Of a stretch of 64,000 nucleotides of DNA, positions 1 to 11,693 are shown piece by piece (the first letter of the stretch is position 1; the number at the start of each line of letters is the position of its first letter). The translations under genes and the position numbers were made by a program. This DNA is from Tritrichomonas musculus (lineage: Eukaryota; Parabasalia; Tritrichomonadida; Tritrichomonadidae): the NCBI GenBank assembly GCA_039105265.1, contig JAPFFF010000007.1, positions 1,116,001 through 1,180,000 on the forward strand, read 5' to 3'. The notes beneath the pieces were generated by a model, which ran no database searches, was not told the DNA's origin, and was given only the letters and a program-made list of their open reading frames with translations.

Positions 1-1337
1 CAAATCAAAAATTTATTCTCTGATATCAATAATGAATAAAAATAAAAGATCGATTATCATAATTGAAAATTTTTTAACGTATTAAAATTTTGTAAACTTT
101 TTTAACTGATTACTCCACATATCCGTTAAAAAATTTAATAAAAGCTTATTCTTTTACATAATAAGTTAGAATATATTTATTTTATTCCATTATAATACTA
201 TTTTTAATGGTTTTTTCAGGTATTAGTTTCGATTAATCAAGATTCGATATCAAAAGCATATTTTTTTTGTATCACATTTCATACTTGATAATCGAATTCA
301 TCAATTAAAAGTTCCAGTCGATAGCATTTTTTTATCGATTATCTGAGTTAAAAAAAGTGCCAAACCTGATAATTGATATCAGAATAACAAGCCTACAATT
401 AATATTATTATATAAAATTATTTAACATAATTATTGAAGTAAATAATGAAGAAAGAATGTGATAAAGTTATAGAATTTTCAATCTTATTTTGAATTAAAG
501 GGTAATTTTTTTCTGTTTAAACGTAAATAATAATTCAAAAAATTGAAAGATTAAAAAATATATAAAATAAATTTCTAATTAATTACATCTATTTTTTAAT
601 TTTGATAACATTTTTATATTTTTATAAATATATGCTAAATGTAATTTTATTTTATCAAATAAATAATATAAAAATAAATTAAAATAATCTAGATATTGAC
701 ATAATATTATTTTCTATTCAATTTTTTTAAATTTAAAATAAAAATATCTTTATGAATAAATAAAATTATTTAAAATCGATGCATACTTTTTATTCTATGA
801 TCTATATTAATAAATGCAAAATTTATACAGTAATTAATCACAAATTGAATGACGACATAGATTTTGAAATTCCTATATAAAAGCGATGCATTTAAAAATC
901 TATGTAGTCGTTCATTTTTTGAAATTTTTTCAATTTGTATTTTTTAATTTACATTATGAATGCGTGTTTAAAAAAATATGCATGCGATTAGAAAAATATC
1001 TGATATTTAACGTTTTTTCTAATTGAATAAAAGATCATTGGCGAAAAATTTGAATATCTCAAAATATCATGAAAATTTTAATAAAATATTTGCACATTCA
1101 TTTAATTTATATCGTACTATACTATATTACGTTTTGCTATTCAAAAATAAAAAAAAATAGTAATGAGATATATTGTTAATATCATCTCTATAAAAGTCAT
1201 TTTGAACATGATTTAATTATAACAGCTGGTCAATTATCATTACAAATATATGCGTAAAACTTTCTAAAACAAAGCACATATCGAGATATTGAAAATGGAC
1301 TACACCCTTAAACAAATTTTTAAGAATTATCAGTCAA
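1..1337. other. AT-rich intergenic DNA, no gene seen
   Basis: I see no convincing coding region here. The stretch is almost pure A/T with many short runs. The one notable structure is an imperfect inverted repeat at 841-937, listed separately. A sentence of sequence near 27-47 (AATGAATAAAAATAAAA) recurs in direct orientation near 2019-2035, bracketing the small gene pair at 1338-1958, but the repeat is too AT-rich to call an element end. Confidence 0.5.
841..937. repeat. Imperfect hairpin, MITE-like
   Basis: The outer 9 bases CAAATTGAA (841-849) are matched in reverse by TTTTCAATTTG at 927-937. An inner arm (about 849-865, GACGACATAGATTTT) is matched by AAAATCTATGTAGTCGTTC (893-911). The match is imperfect, with a few inserted bases. 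A ~100-bp symmetrical structure in noncoding DNA fits a miniature inverted-repeat element or a structured transcript. No target duplication was recognised. Confidence 0.35.
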
Positions 1338-1727
1338 ATGCAATCTGATAAAAGAGAGAGTAAATTGATCGATGGAGAAAAATATGAAAAAGAAATAGAA
1401 AAAATTCATTGTCGTCAAAATTCATTTGGTGTTATAGGGGAAAAAAATGAAAATAATGATTCAGATATTCTCAATGAAAATGACGAATTAGATACATTAA
1501 ACGGAAAATTTCCTCCTCAAATAATTGCAAAAGCAATTTTAAGTAAGTCTGGATTTGATTATTCATTTTTAAGTTATATTTCTGATGATGATGCAATTGA
1601 AAACTTGATCGTTTTTTCTTTTTTGTCAAATATTGTTGACGATTTACCGCCAATAAGAAAGAAAAAAACAATTTCAAACCATTCAATTACACTTGGAGTT
1701 GGCCAGTGTACGTATGGCAAGCTCTAA
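1338..1727 (+). CDS. Hypothetical acidic protein, possibly broken
   Basis: This is a 129-residue open frame with an ATG start. I recognise no domain. It is charged and Asn/Asp-rich in the first half and more hydrophobic in the second (around FDYSFLSYISDDD). It stops 21 bases before a second frame (1749-1958) whose codon use looks similar, so the two may be one gene split by a frameshift or stop. No promoter motif is evident. Proximity to transposon remnants at 2.5-6.3 kb makes decay plausible. It could also be non-genic. Confidence 0.3.
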   Translation: MQSDKRESKLIDGEKYEKEIEKIHCRQNSFGVIGEKNENNDSDILNENDELDTLNGKFPPQIIAKAILSKSGFDYSFLSYISDDDAIENLIVFSFLSNIVDDLPPIRKKKTISNHSITLGVGQCTYGKL

Positions 1728-1748
1728 AACACATCTTCTGCCAAGATA

Positions 1749-1958
1749 ATGAAAGTCAAAGTACCAAAAAACCAAATTAAAAAAGAAATATTTGATAAAA
1801 TAATTAGCGAAAAATTTGGATTGGAAGAAGATAAGACAATCACAAAAAAACAATATTGGATGATAATTAAAGGAATTTTTAACAAATGCGATGCAAGACA
1901 GAAAATAAGATTAAATGCACCAACTCACAAAAGCACCAAAGAAGATTTCATTAAATAG
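1749..1958 (+). CDS. Hypothetical lysine-rich small protein
   Basis: This 69-residue frame starts with ATG and is Lys/Ile-rich (MKVKVPKNQIKKEIF...). It contains a plausible helix, KKQYWMIIKGIFNK. It lies 21 bases after the 129-residue frame on the same strand and may be the C-terminal half of the same gene. I recognise no family. Confidence 0.25.
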   Translation: MKVKVPKNQIKKEIFDKIISEKFGLEEDKTITKKQYWMIIKGIFNKCDARQKIRLNAPTHKSTKEDFIK

Positions 1959-2519
1959 TTTGTAAACCATATCGCTCAAATAATTACACTTATACCCGAA
2001 ATATAACTTAAGAATGCAATAATGAATAAAAATAAAATTCTTTAACTTATATTGAAAATTTTCATAAGATGCTTTGAAAAAAATTGAATACTTTTTGAAT
2101 TTTATATAACTTTTTTAAAAAAAATTTTACATGTTTTGCTTTTTATATATATATATATAATGTAAAAGTTTTTTCTCTTGATATATTATAATACATTTAT
2201 TATAAATCATTTTATGGAGTTATCTCTACAGCGGGTGAAACATATAATTATATAATTATTATTTATCTTTTTTTTTTCAAAAAAAATTTTAATTTTTTAA
2301 ATCTCAACTCAAAAATAAGTTACTGTAGATTTACTAATTATAATACCATATAAATTTGAATATGAATACATATATTCATTTTTAAATGAATCGAATAACA
2401 TAATCCCAAAATCACATATAATATTGTTTTCATTGATATAAAATTTGGATGAACCAACTAAGAAAAAAAAAAAAAAAAAAAGAAATATTTTATTACTATT
2501 CTATTCTATATTATTTATA
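1959..2519. other. AT-rich intergenic DNA
   Basis: There is no coding signal. It contains a short (TA)n run near 2146-2160 and a poly(A) run at about 2462-2481, immediately downstream of the truncated transposase remnant on the minus strand. Confidence 0.5.
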
Positions 2520-3307
2520 CAAAATATTGAGCCATTATTTTCTGCCAATTTTTTTTGGGTCTACTCTATGTGAACCATTTTCAAGTTTTACGAAGTTTTT
2601 GGAATGGTTGACCCAAAAGTGAGTGTAATTCTTCCTTTCAATCTCTTCTATTTTGTTGTATGATGACAATGAATCTGAATGAATTATTGAACCTGGTGCA
2701 ATGTGATTTGAGATTTCATTCAATAAAGTTGATGCCGTTCGGTCGGGAACTATCAGCGCAAATACGTCTTTTGTTTCACGATAAATACCCCCAAAAAACC
2801 AAACTGATTGGAGAAGCCTGCCTCTATGATATTTTCGTCTTGAGATCAAGGATTCATCAATCTCAACATTAAGGTCTTTTCCACTAATCACTTGTTGTTC
2901 GCCATCTGTCAGCTCGGTGACTACTGAGTCTCTAAATGATGAAAAATAATTTGTGACTGTGTTTTTTTTAACAAAACATTCTGCAGCTGTATTTTCAAGA
3001 GAATACTTTGAATGAGATAATTAGGTAAATTTTGAATGATTAAATAGACAATACTTTGAATGAGATAATTCTATCACTTTTTAAGGGGTACATGACCACA
3101 GAGCTATTTAAAATGAAAACTTTGAACATTTTACAAATTTTAATTTGAGCTTAATATAATATATAGAACCTGCTCTCGGAAACATGACGCATTAATAAAA
3201 TCTTGATCTTCAGACAATTCTTTTAATACTGATTTTTCAATTTCATCATTTGTATTAAACAATGTGTAAGGTTTGGGTGGAAACAATGCTTTCGTATCAA
3301 GAGTCAT
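2520..3307 (-). pseudogene. IS1595/Merlin-type DDE transposase remnant
   Basis: Reading leftwards, 3307-3140 encodes a 55-residue N-terminal piece (MTLDTKALFPPK...). After a disrupted stretch, frames from about 3015 to 2535 encode the DDE core. The diagnostic blocks are VEIDESLISRRKYHRGR, then WFFGGIYRETKDVFALIVPD, then IIHSDSLSSYNK, then FWVNHSKNF, which is the IS1595/ISXO2 fold used by eukaryotic Merlin elements. The first catalytic Asp (EIDES) and second (HSDSL) are visible. The last acidic residue falls in the damaged C-terminus, where a one-base change in an A run (about 2552) shifts the frame before WQKIMAQYF. A 48-bp direct duplication near 3005-3075 and an in-frame stop break the upstream part. 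I saw no TIRs. The copy is clearly dead. Confidence 0.7.
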
Positions 3308-3769
3308 AATAAAAATGTGATATCAAGTTCTCAATTTTTCAAAATAATGTGGAGATAAAAAGAGCCGTTTATTTCACTTCATTGTTTACCACTTTAGCAT
3401 TTTCTATTCAAAACATTTTTTTTTTCAATACTTTCACTTCACTGTTAACCACTTATTACCGGTGTTAACCGCATTTTACCGTATCTTTAATTTTTTTTAA
3501 ATGCATATAAGAACAAATATGTTATCAAAATTTGGTTACTTTTTTTTTGATAAATCAATAACCGTGTAAAATTTAACATGACGGTTTATTATTTATTTGA
3601 AAGGTTTGTTTGGTTCTTTATTAAAATCAAAGCGTGTAATTCCAAACTATATCTATACGATTCTTTAGTTAAATATAATTCAATGTACCTAATCTTTATC
3701 ATACAAGTTTTGATGTGCGCCATATAAGACAACATTTGAATCAAAAAAGTGTTTAATAAGCACCAAAAA

Positions 3770-3903
3770 AGCCCGCATCTGCAGCAACCAAGCCCGCATC
3801 TACAGCAACCAAGCCCGCATCTGCAGCAACCAAGCCCGCATCTACAGCAACCAAGCCCGCATCTACAGCAACCAAGCCGACATCTGTAGCACAAAACCTT
3901 GAA
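3770..3903. repeat. 21-bp minisatellite inside MULE
   Basis: About six tandem copies of a 21-bp unit (AGCCCGCATCTRCAGCAACC, R = A/G, plus A), with the last copies degenerating. Because 21 is divisible by three, long open frames appear on the minus strand (CRCGLGC or AADAGLV repeats). I regard these as by-products of the repeat. A weaker copy occurs at 4030-4055. Confidence 0.75.
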
Positions 3904-4095
3904 TCTGCAGCAACTAGATTATTTGCAATATACAAATCATCGTTACAAAAAAGTATTTCCTAATTTATATTATTCTAGTCCTCATTTACATTATACAAGT
4001 CTTCATCTACAGCAAACACTTCTAAAAAAGCTCCAAGCCAGCCCATCTGCAGCAAACACTTAACAATACGTTTATTTCATTAATCTTATTCATTT

Positions 4096-4190
4096 GTATC
4101 AAAACGTTTACTTAATTAATGTATCATAAACGTATCAAAACGTTTACTTAATCAATGTATCATAAACGTATCAAAACGTTTATATATCAA
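4096..4190. repeat. 36-bp tandem repeat upstream of MULE transposase
   Basis: Units start at 4096, 4132 and 4168, each beginning GTATCAAAACGTTTA. The array ends about 20 bases before the transposase ATG at 4213. The inner motif CAAAACGTTT is repeated on both sides of ATAAACGTATC. It may be a transposase-binding or promoter repeat; that role is inference. Confidence 0.6.
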
Positions 4191-4212
4191 GACGTTTAAT
4201 TACTTCATTAGT

Positions 4213-5904
4213 ATGAATAACAGAGACTCTAGTACAGATCTGCTTGGAATTAATGAAACATTAATCCTACAAACCTTACCTTTGCAAGAATCAAGATATA
4301 AAGCAAAAGCAGATATAAATATTACTCCACTTAATAATTCTTGGAATTACAAACTTCTTACAGTTCTACTTAATCAATTACATACTTTTCATATAGATCC
4401 AGATAATGGATTCCGTAAACAATCTCATCGCGGAGGAAAATCGTACACATTTTCTAAATTTGTTTCTTTTATAGATCCTAAAAACTATATAATCATTCAT
4501 ATTGAAAATGGTGTAATTGAAGTTAAAGGTTCAAAACAATTTGTTGATCCTTGGCATAATTCATTAGAAAATAAAAAAGGCTGGATCACAAAAGAAATTG
4601 AAATAGACTTATGTTCATCCTCTAGGGCAATCCTTAAAAATGCATCCCTTCTCTATTATCCTGAAGAATCTTTCACATTGTCTTTATTCTCATTTGTATC
4701 ATCATTCGTTAAAATGAAAATAGATGAACGCACAGAGGAAACTAGCTCAATCTATGATCTTTTTGATACATTTATAGATATCCCACATTATGAATCAATT
4801 GACTTCGAAAATATTAAGAGTACTTGCGAAGGTTACTTGCTACTAAATCTAACCAAATATAATAATACAAAATCACATTTAGATAGAATTGTGATAAATG
4901 AAAATGAGTACTTTATTCTTGGTGGCACGTACCTAAGCCCATTTGCATCATCGTTAGTTCAGTCTCAATTTACAAATGGTCTTTTATTAGATACTACATG
5001 GTCTTTATTTAAAAACTATATGACTTCAATTCCCACCGCAGTCATCCAAAATGTTGGACAACCATTAGGATTTTCCTTTGGTTTGGTAGAAAATTTTGAT
5101 ATTTACAATAGTTTTTTTGAAGTTTTTAAAAACTGCTTTGGCTTTAATATTACTGAATTTATTTTAGTAGCTGAATCTGATCAAGGTGTTTCTTTGAAAT
5201 CCTTTATAGAATCTCAAGGAATCCAACATCTTTATTGCCTAAGGCATCTTTTATGTAGCTTAGGCAAATCACAATATTCTTCGCAAGTGGGAAATTTGGT
5301 TAAAGCTGTTTGCGAAGCTGATTTTAATTCACTTAGAAGCTCATATGAAAATTATTGGAAAGATGCGACAGCCAAAGATTTACAGAAAATACGACGTCTT
5401 CTCAAAAAAACTGGTCTTGACATTGACAGTGGTAAGATAATCATTTCAGATCATGATCGTTGGGTTAAGTGCTCAATGAAAGAAAGGTATGCCTTCAAAA
5501 TGCCTTCTTGTACAAATTCTTTAGAGAGTGCCCACGGTCATATGAATTCAATAATTCCGCGGAGAAATAATTTTTTGGCCTCTCTAAAAAGATTGATCGA
5601 GCAAACGCTCAAACGAAATCATAATTTCAAAATGAATTTCATAAGAAATTATGCGAATTACAAAAGAAAAATCCAGAGAATTGTTAAAAGTACACCTCCA
5701 GATATTTTAAATGCAATGATACACTATTATAAACCTAATCTCGATGACTGTACTTGCTCTTGTGGAGAGACTTCAATTTTTTCATCAATGCTTGGTATTG
5801 CACTTCCATGTTCTCATTTGCACTATTTGAATGTTCCTTTTCCAGATGTAAAACCTCCAAAAATTGAAATTGAAAACATTACAAACGGAGTGTTTATCGA
5901 ATAA
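4213..5904 (+). CDS. MULE transposase with SWIM zinc finger
   Basis: This is a 563-residue protein. The central MULE domain shows the expected DDE-type residues: D260 in GLLLDTTWSLF, D323 in LVAESDQG, the C-x2-H motif YCLRH at 342-345, and E438 in TNSLESAHGH. Near the C-terminus (about 517-540) a CTCSCG...CSHL pattern matches the SWIM finger (CxC...CxH) common in MULE transposases. The gene lies between matching TIRs at 3549 and 6344. Downstream, 6010-6150 in another frame encodes a plausible tail (KFALGYPVEVFEVIDEG), so the very C-terminus may have been frameshifted off. The core frame is intact and may be active. The start is the ATG that follows the 36-bp repeats. Confidence 0.75.
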   Translation: MNNRDSSTDLLGINETLILQTLPLQESRYKAKADINITPLNNSWNYKLLTVLLNQLHTFHIDPDNGFRKQSHRGGKSYTFSKFVSFIDPKNYIIIHIENGVIEVKGSKQFVDPWHNSLENKKGWITKEIEIDLCSSSRAILKNASLLYYPEESFTLSLFSFVSSFVKMKIDERTEETSSIYDLFDTFIDIPHYESIDFENIKSTCEGYLLLNLTKYNNTKSHLDRIVINENEYFILGGTYLSPFASSLVQSQFTNGLLLDTTWSLFKNYMTSIPTAVIQNVGQPLGFSFGLVENFDIYNSFFEVFKNCFGFNITEFILVAESDQGVSLKSFIESQGIQHLYCLRHLLCSLGKSQYSSQVGNLVKAVCEADFNSLRSSYENYWKDATAKDLQKIRRLLKKTGLDIDSGKIIISDHDRWVKCSMKERYAFKMPSCTNSLESAHGHMNSIIPRRNNFLASLKRLIEQTLKRNHNFKMNFIRNYANYKRKIQRIVKSTPPDILNAMIHYYKPNLDDCTCSCGETSIFSSMLGIALPCSHLHYLNVPFPDVKPPKIEIENITNGVFIE

Positions 5905-6009
5905 TATTTTTTTGAAGGCACATGCTCCATTCAATTAAATTTGGATTATTTTTCCAAAATATATGAATACGCATATCAAATGATAAAGCATTATAGTCAT
6001 CGAAAAAAA

Positions 6010-6151
6010 AAAAGACAAAAATGAAATTGATACATTTGTTAGGCAAAAACTTAAATTTGATCCATTACCAGAAAAATTTGCTCTTGGGTATCCAGTTGAA
6101 GTTTTTGAAGTAATTGATGAAGGAATATCCAAATTTTACAAAAAAAAATAA
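6010..6151 (+). pseudogene. Possible detached C-terminal tail of MULE protein
   Basis: After the transposase stop, one plus-strand frame reads KNEIDTFVRQKLKF and continues through KFALGYPVEVF to a TAA at 6149-6151. It has protein-like composition but no start codon of its own. It lies inside the MULE right TIR and is best explained as the original C-terminus lost by a frameshift, or as a decayed second gene. I have no homologue in mind. Confidence 0.3.
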
Positions 6152-6344
6152 ATTAAAATATTAAAGATTAATTAATAATTAAAATAATTATAATAATTAT
6201 AATAATAAATACTATTTCATATAAAATATATTTATAATTTTAATTTTTAGTTATGAAAAAAAATTTAAATTGAGAAGATCATGCTTATTTTTACACGGTT
6301 ATTCTTAACGTACGTGTTAAATTTAACACGGTTATTTATTTATC

Positions 6345-8937
6345 TTTTTTTTTTTTTTTTTTTTTGCTAAAAGGTATATTTTTTTTTCATTCCTGTAAAA
6401 TGAAGCTGTATTATACATATAATATTATAATTATATATTAAAAATTTATTTCATTATCTTAATATTTATTGAAATGTCATCATCAAATCAATTATTAAGA
6501 TATACTAATTTTATATTATATGATAAAATCTAGAAGCAATGCATGATAATTATTTTATGTTTTTTTAAATAAAATTTATTTTATGGCATCAAAAAAAAAG
6601 CAAAATAAAAAAATTAAAAATACGTTATTAAAGTTTTCCCACATATTAAAATTATCAAAAAGTTGTTTATCAAAAAGCTATGTATCAAAAAGCTCCCATT
6701 GAATTTCCACTTTTTGAGAGCACGCGATGGTTACTTCACCATTACAGCTTGCTAACTATTTGGTCCCATTACATTTCATGAAATGAAATTACATCACTAT
6801 AAAAATCTTGATTTTGTTAAAGTTTAATCATGTTACATCACAATAAAAAACTTGATTATACGTAATATATAAAAATGCAAAAAAAAAAAAAAAAAAAAAA
6901 AATAAAAATAGGTGGGCCACCAATGAATTTTTATAACTTTTGCACCATTAGATAGATTACATATAATAATAAAATAAAGTATTAATTATAGTTCATAAAT
7001 ATTAAAGATAAAGTTTTTATGAATAATTTAAATTTTCATATTTTTTTTGTAAACTATTCAAATAGTATAGATAAAATCTTTCAAAAATATTTGAAATAAT
7101 TTTCTCAAAATTAAAAGAATTTAAAAAGATCATTCAATTTATATAAGAAAATGTCATTTATCAAGAATAAAAATATCTATTTTAATTTTAAATTAATTGT
7201 TTAATTTAATTTTGTTTAAAGTTATATCTTGTTGATTATAATCAAAGACAAAATATAAAAAGAAATAAATGATTTTTTCTATACATAAAATTTTGAATAA
7301 AACAATTGAAGCATGCTATAAAAATTCGTTTTGAAAAAGTTAGAAATAATCAATTATTAGATTATAATGATTTTGAAAATTTATTAGTATATGATTTATT
7401 ATAAATATTTTAAAATATTATTTACTATTATATTTATGTTTATAATATTATAATAAAAATATATTATGTTTATTTCTATTTAAATCGCTATATTTATAAT
7501 TTTTATTAAAACTTAGTTTTTTTTTGAAATTTTAAAAATTCAAATAAATATAAAATAATTTTAATTTTGATTATCTTTGCTTTTTAAATTTAAAATGAAA
7601 TATCTCATTTATATTTATTTTTAATATATAATTCTATTATGAAATTATAATATTAATATATCTTCATTTAATTTTAAATAAAGATATTGCTTTTTCTAAA
7701 AATCTCTAAATTTCAATAAAGGAAAAAATATAAAAAATATTTGAAAGCTATTTTTATAAATTGAGAGAAAATTGAATAAAAAAAAGCTGATTTTAATTTT
7801 TTATGATTTTTTAATAAAGGTCCAATATTCTAGGACATATATCTAATTTTAATTTACCTTTATTTATACAAAATTTATTGTTTGACCGTTTATAATTTCT
7901 TACCAAGTGGCTCCAAAATTGAATCATTCCGTTAACTAATTCAACTTTTTGAATATGTTTTCCCAACTAACCTTTATCTTTGAAGTTATGTTATACCTAA
8001 CTATATCAATAAAAAGCCTGGGCGATGAAGAAACTAAATATCAAAAAAGAAAACATTCAATTTTTTTATATACTTCTGAAAATTAAAAATACCTTTTATT
8101 TTAACTTTTTAGAGAAATCTATTAATTATTTTATATTGTTTCCAGATCATTCTTGATGTAAGACATAGATAATATCATAAAATAATAGAAATATGTATTT
8201 TAATTCATTTGAACTTGTGATATTGCATATCATGTATTAAAAAAAAAGTTGATGAATATTAGTTCAAAACTTAATTTAACAACTGCATCCTATCATATAT
8301 GTGTTATATAAATATATATTATGAAATTGCTGAATAATTCTTAAAATTCGAAGAAAAAAAGAACTTTTTTAAAGTCAAAAAAAAAGTGGCCCACCTATAA
8401 ATAAAATGAAAATTTGAGAATGTTCTTAAATGTAAACAAAAAGCATAATAAAATTAAGATTATCCTGCATATAATGCATTTTCAATATTAGCCATATATT
8501 TTTACCATCCAAATGTTTAAAAAGTGAAATATTATATTGAAATATATAATTTTATTATGCTCAGGTAATAAATATCAATCAGCTTGTTAAAAAATATTTT
8601 ATAAAAAAAAAATAGCTAATGTTATGATGTTAAGTACCAAGATATAGTTGTTTCCTATCGGTCTTTTTATTATTTATTTAATTTTTTCAGACTCATTCAA
8701 TATTATTTAATTTTTACAATATTTCAAATAAAATAAATTTTTGGATATGATTTTGATGACTTTTTAAGAACATCGAATAAGAAAATCTAAAACTTTTTGA
8801 ATTCTTTTCTTAAAAAAAAAGGTTTTGTCATATCAACCAAAACCATTGAAAAATTTATTAATCAAATTCGTTTTAAAAAGGTGAAAAGTATAAAATATGG
8901 AGCTATTGAATTTTTCAATCATTTTATATTTATTTAA
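6345..8937. other. Gene-free AT-rich DNA, 2.6 kb
   Basis: I see no gene. It contains a T run (6345-6365), a poly(A) run (about 6879-6901) and a pair of inverted 13-base motifs: ATAGGTGGGCCAC near 6907 and its reverse complement GTGGCCCACCTAT near 8386. The pair could be ends of an old element but nothing coding lies between. The last ~100 bases form the promoter of the HMG-box gene. Confidence 0.5.
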
Positions 8938-9411
8938 ATGTCTAAAAAGTCCATCAGATGCAATAAAAAGCCACCTAATGCATTTATCTTGTTTTGTAGG
9001 GATACACGACCCTCGTTAGTTCAGAAATTCCCTAAAATGCCATCTTCTGATGTATCTTCATTATTATCTCATTTATGGAAATCTCTTGATCCTTTGAAAA
9101 AAGAAAACTATAAGCAGCAAGCACAACAACTGTTGCTTTTATCTGATCAAAATCCAAAATTATTTGAACCTTCAACTTTTGAAAAAAACCTTCCATATTC
9201 TCAAAATAATAGTTTTGAATCTAGTCCTAGTGAATCCGGAAAAATTGAAGTTAATCATTCTCATCAAACTAATACTTATTATCCGATGTTAAGTCCAAAT
9301 GAACTTTTTTATCAAATAATACCAGATGCTAATTTAATTGAATTTCAATCAATTTTTGGAAATATGGTAGGTGATAATGCTCTTATTGAGCATTCAAGAT
9401 CAAAAATTTGA
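8938..9411 (+). CDS. HMG-box (MATA/SOX-type) DNA-binding protein
   Basis: This is a 157-residue protein. Residues ~10-75 form an HMG box: PPNAFILFCRDTRPSL is the classic start, then SSLLSHLWKSLDP gives helix 2 and KKENYKQQAQ helix 3. This arrangement is typical of sequence-specific single-box proteins (SOX/MATA), which bend DNA in the nucleus. The C-terminal 80 residues are Ser/Asn-rich with no recognised domain. It stands alone, with more than 2 kb of empty DNA on each side. An upstream TCATTTTAT (about 8919) resembles a trichomonad initiator 12-19 bases before the ATG. Target genes are unknown. Confidence 0.75.
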   Translation: MSKKSIRCNKKPPNAFILFCRDTRPSLVQKFPKMPSSDVSSLLSHLWKSLDPLKKENYKQQAQQLLLLSDQNPKLFEPSTFEKNLPYSQNNSFESSPSESGKIEVNHSHQTNTYYPMLSPNELFYQIIPDANLIEFQSIFGNMVGDNALIEHSRSKI

Positions 9412-9957
9412 TGTTATATTTTTTTCACCTAACGTTCATTATCAGCAATTTGGTAATGAACTAGCAACAATATATATTATATAAATGTATATTACCATAA
9501 ATTTAATATATTCATTAATATTAATTTTTTTTTTTACTTCAATTTAATTATTATTCAAATTTTGGTGGTTAAACCGAAATATAAATTGCATTTATTATGT
9601 TATATCTTGTATATTTAAGCACTCAGATTTTTATTCGATTACATTAATTCTTTACATTCACCTCATATCATTTAAAACTTTTTCAATTTATCTAACATTC
9701 AAATAAAAATATATATTTTCAAATTTTGATTGATGTACCAGTATCATTGAATTTTTTTTATTTTTTATGAATATTCAATTTAAAAAGAGAAAAATTGAAT
9801 GAAAATTACTACATCAAAATTGGCCATACCATTTAAATATGATTTAACCATATTCTATAAGAAGATGTATATTATGTATATATCAAGTTTATTTTAAGAA
9901 CTTGGCTTAGTATCTTTGGAAATGGAAAATGTATTCAAATTTTCTATAAATAATCAC

Positions 9958-9988
<31 letters not shown>

Positions 9989-11693
9989 CAGAGGTATTAT
10001 TTTTTTTATATTAATAACTTTTTGGATATAAGAAAATTATATTTTCAATGTAATAAAATAATCAATACAGATATTAAATCGATTATTTTCTCAATTATTA
10101 AAATATGATTATAAATTTATAAAAAAACAATTATCATAAATGTATCCATTAATTTTTAAAATAATATTATATAATAAATAAATAAAAAATATAATTCATG
10201 AAACTCTTTTGCAACCCGAAATAACTTAGTTCTGGTACATCTATTTTGAATGAATATAATTATGGTTTATCTCAATAAATAATTTAAAAAATTATTTCTA
10301 TTGAATTTCATTTTATTATCACATTACAATATTATTTATTTTTTTAATAATGATTTAAATAAAACACTCAAATTTTAATCAAAATATTTTATTAAAAAAA
10401 ATAATGTGATATGGAATTTCATTAGACATAATAAATTTTTTTGAGATAAACCAATTTTTGTTTCATACAATTTTTTATGTAAAAATATGGTTTAGATAAT
10501 TAAATTAATGACGTTCACTTAGATAAATATCATGCATTATGCATATATACCATAATCATTTGATTTCATTTTTTTGATTAAGAAATTTCTTCATTTCGGA
10601 AGTATATCATGAAGAACAGTGTGTATATTTAAATAACTGTTATTACTTTTATTATATATATATTATTTATTTTTTCAAATTTGTCTTTATAAATATTTTA
10701 TATAAATAATTTCCATTTTTTAATAAGTTTAAGTTTATGATATCTAGAATCCTATTTTGGTTATATTAACCAAGTTCTTTAAAGAAAATATGGCTTTATG
10801 TTTCTTTATAATGTAACTCATAATTCTTAAACCAAATGATAATCCATTTAATTTCAATCTTTTATATGTATGCAAGTCATGTTTTATTATTGTTTATTGA
10901 AGTTCTATTAGCATTTTCATAATTTATTTGAGCACAAAAGATTTCGATTAAAAATAATCTCATACTTGGGTAAAATATACGTATATAATTTACTAATAGG
11001 AAGTCCAATAGGAGTTTTTCATTTTTTTGTATATAAAAAAGTCTGTATTCTTATTTTTAATATTTGATAAAACAAAAATATTCTTTTAAACTCACTTATC
11101 TTTTATAAAAATAATTTCTTCTATTAAAATAAGATTTATGAGCAGACAAAGTATTATTTTCAATGAAAATAGAACTCTCTTAAAATCTGAACATAATAAA
11201 AATTGAAGATATATAATATGAGTATTTACAAAGATACAAGATCCTTTAATTCGTTTATATAGATGAAATTTACTTTCTACTTGCCTGAATCTAATTTTTC
11301 CTACTTAAGTTTTTAATATTATTAATTTTAATTGGTAATCAATGAATAAAATTCTCGAATTTTCTGTTCGCATGGTTCATATATTGTCATTAAATGAACG
11401 ACTTATGAATATTTGTGCTATTAATATGCTATCTGACGAGCTTATGCTTTCACAAATTTGTATTAATGAATAATAAACCTTTTGAATGTTCACGACCAAT
11501 TATATTTTTCAAGCTTTATTTCATTTTTATCTTGATATATGCATATACTACAAGCCAAAAAAAATATTGAATCAAAAACACGTTATAATTGTATTATTAT
11601 TTATTATAGAATAATGTCTATTAGCACATTGATATTAAAAATATTGAATTATTGCCCTTATGGTCAAATTAAATACCATATATATTTTATTAA
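9412..11693. other. Gene-free AT-rich DNA, 2.3 kb
   Basis: I see no convincing coding region or RNA gene. There is a run of about 27 A at 9959-9985. Short open frames on either strand have no codon bias or recognisable motif. Confidence 0.5.

Larger units (their letters stand above)
3549..6344. mobile_element. MULE (Mutator-like) transposon with TIRs
   Basis: The element is bounded by imperfect ~40-bp inverted repeats. The left end starts GATAAATCAATAACCGTG (3549) and the right end reads, in reverse complement, GATAAATAAATAACCGTG (ending 6344). Both ends abut T runs: nine T at 3540-3548 on the left and a longer run after 6344. A 9-bp all-T target duplication fits the 9-11 bp typical of Mutator elements, though a homopolymer cannot prove it. 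Inside are a 21-bp minisatellite, a 36-bp promoter-proximal repeat and one transposase gene. Confidence 0.6.

Noticed and set aside
3589-3935. Minus-strand frames with CRCGLGC or AADAGLV repeats
   Set aside because: They are generated by the 21-bp minisatellite, which is divisible by three, and lie inside the MULE with no other coding sign.
6907-8398. Inverted pair of 13-base motif ATAGGTGGGCCAC
   Set aside because: Too short, with no coding sequence or duplications at its borders. Similar GTGGNCCAC motifs occur elsewhere (13081, 36728), so it is probably a common motif.
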